Positions 47,101 to 57,882 of a DNA stretch of 64,000 nucleotides are shown here, piece after piece. The stretch comes from Symbiodinium natans. Its lineage: Eukaryota > Sar > Dinophyceae > Suessiales > Symbiodiniaceae. Every line of letters begins with the position of its first letter. Position 1 is the first letter of the stretch. A program made the position numbers and the translations under genes. Location of the stretch: positions 43,501-107,500 of the forward strand of contig CAJNDS010002813.1 in the NCBI GenBank assembly GCA_905221605.1. Direction: 5' to 3'. The notes below the pieces were generated by a model. That model saw only the letters and a program-made list of their open reading frames with translations. It did no database searches and had not been told where the DNA came from.

Positions 47101-47455
47101 GTGTCAAGGTCAAGACAATTGCAATCGTGGGCGCGGCCCTGAGAACCCTTGAGAAATCTTCAAGCCCAAACAGCATGGGCCCAGCAGGGCCCGGCTGCTT
47201 GTCTAGAGCATCTCTTGGATGATGAGAGTTAGAGGAGAAACAATGAAAGGCGCAGTCTTCCCCTTTTGGGAGCATGTGAGCATATGAGCACTGCCCGTCT
47301 CCGGCCCCCCCTCCCCCCCCCCCCCCCCCCCCAATAGCTCCCTCTCCCTCTCCCTCTCCCCTCCCCCCTCCTCTCTCTCTCTCTCTTTCTCTCTCTCCCT
47401 CTCTCTCTCTCTCGCCCGCTCTCTCTCTCTCTCTCCCTCCCTCTCTCCCTCTCTC

Positions 47456-47487
<32 letters not shown>

Positions 47488-50400
47488 CCTCTCTCCTGTC
47501 TCTCTCCTGTCTCTCTCTGTGACTTTTTCCTACTCTCATTTGGAAGTCGAAGAAAAGCCCTTTGAATCTTGCAGGTGCTGCAGCCGCGGCCCGGCATTGG
47601 TCCCGGCATCGTGGCGCTTTTCCAAATTCCCAAAGTCGGTTTAGTCGGTTCTGGGTTTCTTGGTGTCGCAGAACTTGGGGGTTTTGAGCTCAAAAAGCAT
47701 GGCATCTGGTCCGCACGGACACAGGGCAGCCAGCAACCATCCTCTTCAGTGGCGGCAAGCTACATGGATGCAGACATGACCGTCCACACTCTTGAGTCTT
47801 ACTGATTCTACGTGTGATAAAACCGATAAACCGGTAAAGGCCAGGTCCGCGAAACCGGACGGGGTGAGCAGAAGCTGAACAGATTTGGAATGAACAGGCA
47901 ACCTGGGGCTTCTCATTGTGTCCTGGGTGCTCTTCTCTGGACATCTGGCCTTCAAATCTTCTGTCTGCACCAGCGTCTTCAAGTTGTTGTTCCATTCGTG
48001 GTTCGTTTGTTGTTGCGCAAAAACTTTGGGAACGTGCTTTTCCCTGAAGCTGCCACAAGGATGTTGGGCGCCATCCCGCACGTGCAGACAGCAAATGCGT
48101 GTTCGACCCACATTTGGAAACTTTTTGGAGTGCTTAACTGTTGCCAAGTCCTTTGCTGCACACAGCACCCGCGGGTCATGACAATCTGTGCAAGTACCAT
48201 CTGCGGCAGAGCTGAAGCGGATGCCCTCTTGCAAGGGTTTGAAAAATATGCCCTCGGAGATGCTCTTTCGCTCTCTTCGTGAAATTTCATTCCGAAAGCT
48301 TGGCTTTCATCGATGGTCAAATGTTTCGCGGTGATAACAAGGCCCTATGATCCTGGTGGCAAAGATCAAGGTGCAAACGCTTGGGCACGGATCCGAGCAT
48401 TGGTCTGCAGGGCTGTCGAACGGCAAAAAGCACACTTGACTGTCGAGAGAAGATGGCTACCTGACTTCTTGTCAAACCTCGCAGGGTCGTTCAGAAGGGC
48501 CATGTGAAAGATGCAACAAGGCCATTGGCGATTACTACTCGGGAGGTGGAAGCCGCGACCTCGTCTCATGCCACAAAGTGGGGTGGACCAGAGCCTTTGA
48601 ACCTTCGAGGTGGCCACACAGTCGCCAGCAACGTCAGGCGCCCAGCTATCAGGTTGAACTCGAGGCTCGAGTGCCATGCATGTCATGTATCACCTTGGCA
48701 CGTCTTGGCACGTCTTCGTGCAGACGCAGTCAATCGCAGTCCAGGTGGTGACTCCGTTGCAGGGCATTCTGAGGCAGGGGGTCCGAGACAACGCTGTGAA
48801 TCGTAGGCGCGTGGTTCGGCAAAGCGGAGCGAGTGGGATGCGTTGCTGTAATTTCTCCTGCTGCCACATGCCTTTTTGCAAAGCCCGCGGGCAAGACTGT
48901 CCGGACATGATTAGGCTGGCCGGAAGCCTGGTCTCAGCCCGTGGAAAGAGAAGAGGTATGTATAGGATAACCTCGCCCTGCCTGTGCTTCTGAACGCGTA
49001 CCAACTTTTTAGTTTAGTCGACGGATTTTTCCATCCCGTTGATTCAACCATGGAATGCGTTCTCGCATGAAGGCCGCTCAAGTACGGAGGTTGTCTCGTC
49101 GTGTTGGACTCTCCTAGTCCTCGCCCGCTCGTGAACCCAACGCCGCCGACATGAGATACATATGCGTCCCCGTGTCTTTGCCTTGGGGGGGGCGGACAAA
49201 CCATGTGACTTAAATACAAATGTCTTCCCATTTCAGCCGTCCTCTGAAGCTGCTTAGATCGTGTATTGTAACCCCGCACGCACGCTGAGCACCTACAGGA
49301 GAGAAATCTGGCAGCACGAAGCTTCGCAACAACATGCAAGAACCGTCTGGTCCATTTGCCAAATCTGCACTGGCCCGGGCACGAGGAAGTCTGTTCGTCA
49401 ACTCCCACCCGAGCACTTCTAGTAAGCAGCGACACATGAAATTCCCTGGTGCAAGACGGACGACACATTTGCTGACAGGCGAGCGCGGCAAGAAGGCATC
49501 ACGGTGCCCGATCTGCCCGATGCCCAAAGCTTGGAGCTCCTCACATCCCTTTGACAAGGTACTGTCGTCTGCGAGCAATGACCTGTCGTCAGCTCTCCGC
49601 CTTGCAAAGCAGGCCCTGGGGCCCTGCAATGCCAACAACGCATGATACACTCTGCTCACTCATGCTGGCCATATGGTGCGTTGAAGAGGCCGACGTCACC
49701 ATCGTTGTCGCGGCAACAACCAGTGGGGAGAGCATGGATCGGCAGAACCTCACCCTGGATGGAGGCTTCCGATTGGCCACGGCTGACCCTTGACCCGGAT
49801 TTCTGCTGTAGCAACAGGAGCCGACGACTTCATCGCGGCTGTGTCGGCAGCGGCGAAGCAAGCCACCTAGTGTCCGTCGATGGCTTCACTTAGCTTCGCT
49901 GGTTTTGCTGGCCACCGGGAAGGAAGACAGTGGTTCTCGTCCAAGCTCCTGGGGCAAAGGTCTCAGAAGCCACCGTCATGCAAGTGACTCATAGCAGGTG
50001 ACCACCGTGATTCCATCTTCAGGCAGTCGTCATGCCCTGGAGAAAGTCCGTCCATGCCATCCTCATCCTTTTCCTCGGTGGCGAGGCAGTCTATGGCGCT
50101 CTCCAGATTTCCCAGTTCTCTTAGCTGTGGCCCGTGAAGTTGCAGGAAACCGGCACCGCCTGGGCACGAGTCCTGCAGGATTCCGAGCCCTCGTCTGCGT
50201 GAGAGTCCAGCAGGCCTGCAGTAAAGTTCCTCTGAGGTTTGGCGACGAGGCATTGGACATGAGCAAGAGCTTGCTACGTACATCTGCGGACTGTTTGCGG
50301 GGCCTCTGGTGGGGGGGCACTGGCGCTCACCTTGGTTGCAGGCCCCAGCTGGCCGGCTCCCGATCATGCTGCCGGAGACAGAGGCCGACTCCATTCCGTT

Positions 50401-53303
50401 CGCGCCGCAGACGTGGTCTTGCTATATCTGGCCATATCTTTGTTATTGACCTCCTTATGGCGCCTTTGCTCTTCAACATTCTTCAACTCTCCTTCGCCCC
50501 CCCTTGGTGTTGGCGTTTGCCCTCGGAGCTCACGTCGTACCGAGGCCAGGCCAGGAGTTGTGGGCAGCCCTGGACTTGCGAAGGCATTGCAATGGCATGG
50601 CTTCTTGCTGCCGGCAAAGGCAAGTGGACTACACCGAAGGCCTGCGGACAAGCTACAGGACCGCACAAGAGTGCTGCTTATGCATAAAGGTAACCACTTG
50701 TAAGACTTTTCAGGATCTTGGCTTGCAGTTGTTAGCCGTGCAGAGGAACCCAGACTTCAAAGCGGCGTTTCCTTTCGGCCATGGTCTGACGTACACGACC
50801 TTCGAGCCGCTCGGCTCTTTGTGCGGATCAAAGCCTGGAAATCTTCTCAGCACCCGCGCTTGGTCGCACTCTGTGTTGAGTCAGCTAGGGCAGCGTGCAG
50901 GTACGGAGATCCCGTTCTTAGCAATTGCAGTTTGGAGGCGCATTGGATGTGAGCTAAGGTCCCCACGACTGTACTTTACGTAGCGGTTTAGGGTTTAGGG
51001 TTTAGGGTTTAGGGTTTAGGGTTTAGGGTTTAGGGGGTTTCTTGGCTAGATGGCAGGTGTCGGCCCCGGTGGATGCCAGGGGCCTCAGGGCCTCAGGGTC
51101 CCAAGCGGTGATGTGCGACACTTCCACCAGAGACAGCCCCGTTCCGACGCGAAGTCACAGAAGGCGTTAGTTGCAAGCTGCCGGTCTAGCAGTCGTCCCT
51201 TCGCCATGTCAGACTACATGCCGAGGGCTTTTCAAACAACACGAGGCATTGCGGAGCATGGGGCCGCAGGACCGCGGTCCTTGAGATAAGTGGCATATAG
51301 TGGCATGTACGCAAGGTGGTGATGAGATGATATGAGATGGGCAACCTCTTGGGCGAGAACATCTGTGTGCACACGTTTGCCTTTTTGTACAACATAGGCA
51401 CAAGAGAACTGCGCGCAGTGTTTTCGCCCGAAGAGAGGAAGCACTCGCTTTGAAACTCGCTCTTCGCAAGTGTCGAAAACATCGCCGTGCGAGGCGTTGT
51501 TGCGCAAGCGATCACTGGTGATTTTGAGCATATAGACAAGACACGTCCAGCGAATGCGATGCGCAAAATCCACGTCTTTTCCCACGTTTGCAGGCGTCCA
51601 CCTCCACATGACGCGCAAAGCACGCGGGGCCTCAACGAGCGGCGGAGTTACCCGGCACAAGGACCGACGCTCCGCGCAACTCTGCGATTCCTTGGAAAGG
51701 GGGCCACACTCGGCCGCCGAAGACCACTCACTGGACGTGCCACTGCAGTTTAAAGGGAGCTTAGACGGCAGTTGGCAGTTGAAGGCCAGGTCGTACCGGG
51801 ATCAGATGAGGAGGCAGAGTCAGTGCAACGCCTGAGGCGTTTGTGTGCCTACGCCTGGTGGTTCACAACACGGGCCCCCGAGCAGGTGGGTTTTCTCGGC
51901 TTTTAGGCTTTTCTCGGCCTTTGGTTGCTCGGCACTTTGGGGTTGCAGCTTCAGTGCCCCGAGGGCGGACGGTGGTCCAGTGCTACTTGGAGATGCCAGC
52001 GGAGGCGTCCTTGGCCTTCTTTCGGTCGGCTTTATGGGGAACCCCTGCGCCATCTTGTTAGGCGGGCTATCCCAGCCCGATCTTGAGAGGATTTCAGATG
52101 CTTGGCTGGACTTTGGACAGTCTCCGCAGACACGTCCCAAATCGGGTGCCATTGGCTTGTGTCCACCGACTTCCTACTTGTCAGCGCAAACCTCCGGCCC
52201 CATCGTAGCAGAGCTGTGTTGAATTGGGAACCTTGAACGGAACGGGAGAACGCCCCTGACACCCATCCTCACTCCAGTCACTCCGACCCAACATGTTTTC
52301 AGAAAGAAGGGAGAGTGTTGCCCGAGGAGAACCGGGATGATCCCGGCAGGCAGCTCCGAGTCGGTGTTGCTGCACTTCAAGGCCCCCGGGCAGACTCTCA
52401 CAGAAGAGCTTTCCCCTTTTTTTGGCGGGGTTGAAGCCGGAGTGTTTTTTTTGGGGGGCGTGCTGCTGGATGCTTGAGATCGTGAGAGTCCCAGACTCCA
52501 TGTTTCCTTGTTGGGTTCGAGGTCCTGCCCGCAGCTAAGGCTCGAGAAGTGTCTTTCTATGATCCCGTGTTTCAGCGATGGCTTGGGCCTCGGAAGCTGT
52601 GTGAAGAGTTCGTCGGGTACCGAGCAACCCCAAGGATCGTTCCCAGCAATGTTCGCGCACTGGTTGGGGAGCTGGGGCCCAAGCCCACCTGGGAGTCCTG
52701 AGATGCTCCGCACGAGCCGCGTCCCGCAAGGTCTTCCAGAAATATCCAGCTCAGCATGCTGATGAGGGTTCCCTCACCTCCAGGCGCACCAACTTCTCCA
52801 GCTCCATGTGCACATGTCTGACTTTACCTCAAAGAAAGAAGCAGCCGCTGCCAGCCACGAGCCTCACTAGCCGTACCCGCGAGAACAAGTGCTCTTTGCA
52901 ATGAGCCAACGAGGCAGCTCACCCGACCCTGCACGCCAATGGGCATCGGGCCCAGCCTTTTTTGAACTACATAAAACACACATAAATTGAGTTGAATAGG
53001 AGAATCGGTTGCCCCGTGTTGTTGGACTATGCCACAATGCTGAGCCCCCAAGCCCGCCTCGGTCGGCCATGCCCCCCATCCAAGACCCTAGACGCAGCAA
53101 AAACCCTGTGGGGCATCGCGTCAGCCAAGAGGGAGTCTCCCTGGGCCGCCGGCGCTCTTTTACTCATCCAGGAACACTTTACCCGGGGCGGCCTAAACCC
53201 GTCAACCACAGACTTGCACTAAGTCTGCCTACTGGTGGCTCATCGCGGTGCTGGTGGCCGTGGCTGTCATCGTCCCTTTCATTTTCTATGCCGCCTTGAG
53301 GCG
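44121..53303 (+). CDS. GH3 family beta-glucosidase (most of the protein), possibly membrane-anchored
   Basis: Many small exons follow GH3 order: GTSTCWPSQ|SMAATWDEDL (44121, GC-AG intron 44145-44210); GMALGKEFALKGA (44340); GVNVQRVARGGRNFE (44470); GVQSQGVIAVVKHFAMNEQE (44870); NVDEKTAWELYFPPFQ (45095); QAAVDAGAAAFM (45278); RMGFRG|FVQSDWWAV (GC-AG intron 45783-45902) with the nucleophile Asp in SDW; LRRRILAAMYR (46290); KNHSVLPLS (46943); YDPGGKDQGANAWA (48337); GDYYSGGGSRD (48531); EEADVTIVVAATTSGESMDR (49683); TVVLVQAPGAKVS (49930); GRLPIMLPETEADSIP (50350); VDYTEGLRTSYR (50622); FPFGHGLTYTTFE (50767); VRLVVHNTGPRAG (51847); RTVVQCYLEMP (51971); AREVSFYDPVF (52541). A hydrophobic helix at 53223-53290 (WWLIAVLVAVAVIVPFIFYA) may anchor the C-terminus. 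The family hydrolyses terminal beta-glucosides. The N-terminal exons are missing here but match those at 20364-20899. Confidence 0.75.
47022..47079 (+). repeat. Interstitial telomere repeat (TTTAGGG)8
   Basis: Eight perfect units within a GH3 intron, just after the KNHSVLPLS exon. Confidence 0.97.
47304..47515 (+). repeat. Poly-C plus (CT)n polypyrimidine tract
   Basis: A run of over 20 C (with one T) at 47305-47332 is followed by about 180 bases of C/T, inside a GH3 intron. Confidence 0.95.
50986..51036 (+). repeat. Interstitial telomere repeat (TTTAGGG)7
   Basis: Seven units within a GH3 intron, after the FPFGHGLTYTTFE exon. Confidence 0.97.
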
Positions 53304-53334
53304 AGTCACACCTCGGGGCTCCGGGGTGTGGTTC

Positions 53335-53357
53335 GGGGGGGGGGGGGGGGGGGGGGG
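53335..53357 (+). repeat. G23 homopolymer
   Basis: It lies 30 bases after the putative C-terminal membrane helix of the GH3 gene; run length may be inaccurate. Confidence 0.9.
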
Positions 53358-54175
53358 AGCGCATTAGGCCTTGTAAACTAGGCTCGGAGTCCAGGGCTCC
53401 AAGGGTCCAAGAGTCCAGGAGTCATACTAGGCATTTGTGCATGAGAGTGGCCAGGCGAAGACGGCATGACGGGACGTCGGAGGATTCGAGCGCTGAGCTG
53501 TCTGAGTTCAGCGGTTATTCGTAAAATGCAAGGACGGGCCATGTGGGCTGGGCTCCATGTTCTGCATCGGTGTGATCAGAGATTCGGCAGCTTCCGGTCA
53601 CCTGTGTCAAGCTAGATCAAGCAAGCAACTCCGTGGCGGAAAGCCACTTGTACTGACTCCAGCACTCTCCAGCGTCACGCCACCATCACTTATGTGTCAC
53701 GTATGTCCACAAATTCCCATGCACGTGTGCCTTTTCATGCTCGGTTGGGACTCAGCGGTTCACTTCTTCAGCATGGGGCAGATGGACATGATGCACATGA
53801 GGCTCGGATCCGGGATTTGCAGTATGGAAGAAGCCTCCCAGCCATGGCTGGCCAAGCGCTCCATTGCAGGTAGCCGAAGTCCTGGCTCCCCAGACTCTGA
53901 GGCGAAATGCCTGAGACCCAGGGTGGTCCAGTTGGATGTTTCTTTGTCAGTGCACATGTGCATTGAAGCCGCGCATGCTGGACAGGCTGCCAGCTGTATC
54001 AGATCAAAACAGAGATTTTCTTCGTTGGAAAACAATCTCCCAGGTCACGAGCGTCGTTGTGGGTGGTACTTTTGGTAAAGATGCGAGAAACCCCCAAACT
54101 TAGACCCAATCGGCACTGGCCACGTGTGGCGGTTAAACTTACACCTGTACCTCTTTCGACCTAGCACGGAGTGCC
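53358..54175. other. Intergenic stretch
   Basis: A 173-codon open frame (53557-54078) has no protein-like pattern and is not called. It directly precedes the first globin-channel gene. Confidence 0.45.
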
Positions 54176-57100
54176 ATGGCCGACACAGAGGACGTGCCGG
54201 AGCACACCGAAAACATGGAAACGGAGGAGACTTTGGAGGTAATCACTGAAGACAGTGTGAGCAGTGTGAGCGTGACCGAGGCCGAGCTCAACAGTGCGAT
54301 CCGGAAGTACCAGCAAGTGCATGAGGATGAGTTCGAAGAGTTGCACCTGCCGAGCGCCGTGGCGGAAGAGATCCGCAAGTGTTGGCAGGACTTCCTTAGC
54401 AAGTTCGCCTCTGCCGAACAAGCTGGCCTAGCCATCTACGATGCCATCTTCGAAGATGCGCCGAGCATGCGACCGATGTTCAAGACCCCCAGGGCGATCT
54501 TCGCTCTGACCTTCACCAACACTTTGAGCAACATCTTCTCGGTGAGTAAAAATCCATCTGCTCTGAAGTCTGCGGTGGAGACGCTCGGATTTCAGCACCT
54601 GGATCGTGAAGTGACCCAGGCACGACTGGTGGTTTTTGGAGGGGCCATCTTGAGCAGCATGGAGGCAGAGCTTGGCTGGGAATTCACCCCAGAGGCTCGC
54701 GTAGGGATCGTTGCGATGCTCAACTACATCGGCGGTGCCATTGTGTACTGCCGGCGAGAGCTGGGCGGGCGCATCAAGACCATCCAGCGCAGCTGGAAAA
54801 TCGCCAACCATGCCGACATGCCTTCGGAACCACTTCCAGAAAACGCCGAGCCAGAGCAAGGTGAGGGAACGGGTACGGAGGACGCAGCAGCCTCCCCTAG
54901 TGGCCGTAGCGAGAAGCTAGTAGACAAAAAGGCCCAGGCCCAAAACAAGTCGGAGGAGGATGACGGCCAAAACGCTTTGGTTGTGGACGTTGTTGTCACC
55001 CGCGGCGATGTGAAGGTGCCCACCACATTCAACGAGATGTTTCTCTTCAACGCAGCCGTGATGGGCTTCGCCGACAGTAAGTGGATGCACATCGTCCTCC
55101 CACGTTTCGGTGCCATGGCGACGAACGTGGCCAACACCACTCGGCTCCAAGAGGAGTGTGAGGTGCTCTCTATGCTCATCTCCAAGTACAAGGGTCAGAT
55201 CCTCCTTCCGCAGTTCAAGGCCGTGATGTTGGCTTCCTTGAGGTCAATGGTCCCCCAGGATTGGGATATGGACCACGAGGTCGCGTGGAACTGGTTTTGG
55301 GAAAACATGGAGAAGATGCTCAAGAAGTTGATGGGCGTGCCTCAGAACTACTGCAAAGTGCTTCATAAGTTTCTGAGCGGCCTGGACGAGGCCAGCATCA
55401 CTCGTACCCGGCAAGCAGTCTTTGCACGTTTCTTTGAGCTAACGCCAAGCGCCGAGAGCTTCATGAAGCAATCGTCCACCAGGATGTACTACATTGCGGA
55501 CAGGATCATGGAGATGACAATGGAGATCCACGAGAACACTCGGCAGGTGGTCGACGACATCTCAGGTCTTGGCTTGCGCCATGTGGGATACGGCGTGCCA
55601 ACAGAGTACTTTCCACCCATGGTTCAAGCGTACTGCGATGCGATCGAGGATCTTTGTCATGACGAGTCGGTGTCCGAAGCCTTCCAGTGGTCACTCTCGC
55701 TGATCACCAAGATTCTGACCCGCGTCATCCTCGAAGGCTCGACGGTCGTGATGAAGGCCATCAACACCAATCAGGAGTCTGCCGTTCGGCAAGCTGTGTC
55801 AGTTGCTCCACGTGGCAAGCGAGCTATGGAGGTGTTGAGCATCTCTGTGGGTACCCAGACGATCTCGCCTTTGTACTGGGCCATCGACAGCGGCAGCCTA
55901 AACTGCGCAAAGGCCATCATCGAAGACTTGCTGACCATCCGGGCCGACCGTGACGTGTACTACTACGGCTGTGAGGCTTTGTTCACCCGCCATCCTGAGA
56001 TTGTGCAGAAGATGTGTGCGAGCGCCCCGAGTCTGTTGATGCCTCTCTTCGACGGTCTGGTTTGGCGCTCGCGGCTCATCAGTAACGGCAGTCGCCGCGT
56101 GAACCTCTACATCAAACATTTGGTGCAGGATAGCAAGGGCGCATTCAGCCCTACACTCCAATGGCTGGTGCACTACAAAGACCCCAAAATCATGAGCCAT
56201 CTCGCTGTCTCCTTTACCACGGACCTCATTTGGAGTGGATTCGCCGCTTACCAGTTCCTCTGGGGAAGATTTTACTTTCTCCTCACGCTTTGTCTTTTCT
56301 TCGTCAGCCAGTCCTTAATGAAGGAGCGAAAGGATGCCGATGAAGTGTTCGAGGTGAATGTGGCTCGTTTTGCATTCCGTGTCTGGCTGTACCTTGCAAG
56401 CTTCTGTGGCTTGTCATACGGCTTGATCAAGGACTTCGGCTCTGACATCCGGAATGGCCAGGTGATCAAGATCTGCAGCGTTCCCATCCCAAAATCCCTC
56501 ACCAATCCCCAGCAAGTCGGTCGGGTGAGCTTGGTCTGGGTGTTGATCTTCATGTTTGCCATCGAGCCCATCCTGTGGTGTGCTTCCAGGACGGACAGCC
56601 AGAATAAGTACATGATCTTTACCACGCATTGTGGAGTGGAGGAGGAACTCCGGATCTATTCGATCTTCTCTGCCATTGGCATGGTGCTGTTCTGGCTGCT
56701 AACGACCGACTTCACAGTTTTCTCCAAGCGGCTGTCGGCACACTTGCTGGTTTGCCGGTGGGTCGTTGTCGAGGCAGCACGAGAAAAAACAGGGCTTTCT
56801 GTTTGAGTGGTGGCTCTGAACTTGACCAGAACAGGGCGGCTCCGCGGATCACTTGCAAAACTGTTCTGGCATTGTTCGGGCGTGCGTCTGTGGGCGTTGC
56901 TTGTAATTCCATGAATTCTATTACTCCATTGCTTTTCGTACTTCTACTACTTACTACTGCTACTACAACTCGTGCTGCTAGCTCTCGTGCTCGTGCTACT
57001 GGTCGTCGTAGGATTAGGAGCACAAGTAGAGTAGAGTCGGAGGAGTAGTAAGAGTATTCCCACGAGGAGCTGAGCTGGTAGCAGGAGGAGTAGGAGGAGT

Positions 57101-57882
57101 GGAAGCAGAGTGGCAGAGCAGGAAGGACTTGTCGGATAAAAAGACATGCCTCTTGCGTCTTTGTGGAGGTGTGCCTCTACTTGCTTGTACTGGTGTTCCT
57201 CATTCTGACCTTCTCAACGGCATTGAGTGCCTTCCAGCACAACTTGGAGGAGTTTGATGGCATCATGACCTGGATCAGCGCGTTGCTCCGGATGTCGGTC
57301 AGGATGTTCCCAGCCACCGACTTCAAGGCGACCAAGGACGACTTTCCGGTGTTCGTGTGCCTGACCATCTTTGTTGCGCTGGCCACTGTCTTCCTGATGA
57401 ACCTCCTGGTCGCCCAGCTCACAGAGTCTTATCGCACCATGTTTGCCGACATGACCGGGTTTGCTAGACTGAATCGGGCCGGCGTGGTAGTGTCCGTCCT
57501 GGCAGAAGCTCGGCAAGCTCGATTTGCGAAGTTCCTCCGTGCACTGAACTTCGAAGAGCGCCTGGAATTCAACGAAGGCGACTCCGGCCCATCCGGGGGC
57601 ATCCAGATTCATGAGCCGGCGAATGATCACACGGTGACCGAGGACTCCATTCTCCGATACGGCGGCCCCACGGCACCATCAGTTCCGTGGCCGGAAGACC
57701 GCAAGGTGGAGGCGAGCATGGAGGAGAAGATGCAGCACGTCGAGAACAGGCTGCTGAGCATGGAGAAGCTGCTCATCAAGATGGCACACAAGAGTAACAT
57801 CCATGTCCCGCACAAACCAGAAAGTGCGAGATCCAGCTCAAAGGCATCGTCTCAATCGGACAAGAGCATCAAGAGCCAATGA
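54176..57882 (+). CDS. Globin-ankyrin-TRP-like channel, copy 1
   Basis: Two exons, 54176-56773 and 57169-57882, encode 1103 residues. Residues about 60-190 form a classic globin: IRKCWQDFLSKF (A helix), YDAIFEDAPSMRPMF (B-CD, Phe CD1) and LGFQHLDREV with proximal His candidate H141. Residues about 265-405 look like a second, degenerate globin with no His at the F8 place. Residues about 405-545 are a third globin with LGLRHVGYGVPTEYF (H469). An ankyrin-like stretch (SPLYWAIDSGSLNCAKAII) leads to six membrane segments, a pore loop (MTWISALLRMSVRMFPATDF) and an S6 ending MNLLVAQLTESY, as in TRP channels. The C-terminus is a short coiled coil (MEEKMQHVENRLLSMEKLL). Gas or redox gating of a cation current is inference. 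The GC-AG intron is absent from copy 2. Confidence 0.85.
56774..57168 (+). other. 395-bp intron present only in copy 1 of the globin channel
   Basis: It begins GCAGCA and ends GGAG|GTG. The 8 bases before it (TTGTCGAG, 56766-56773) and its own last 8 (TTGTGGAG, 57161-57168) differ at one position, like a target-site duplication. At the same place copy 2 reads straight through (VVVE|VCLF, about 62865). The inside holds a CTA/CTG-rich triplet stretch. An in-frame stop follows soon after 56773 if unspliced. Confidence 0.85.

Noticed and set aside
53557-54078. 173-codon + strand open frame before globin-channel copy 1
   Set aside because: No recognisable motif and irregular composition; not needed for the following gene, which has its own clear start.
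54540-54550. GGTGAGTAAA, a canonical-looking GT donor inside globin 1 of copy 1
   Set aside because: The reading frame and globin alignment continue unbroken through it, as in copy 2.
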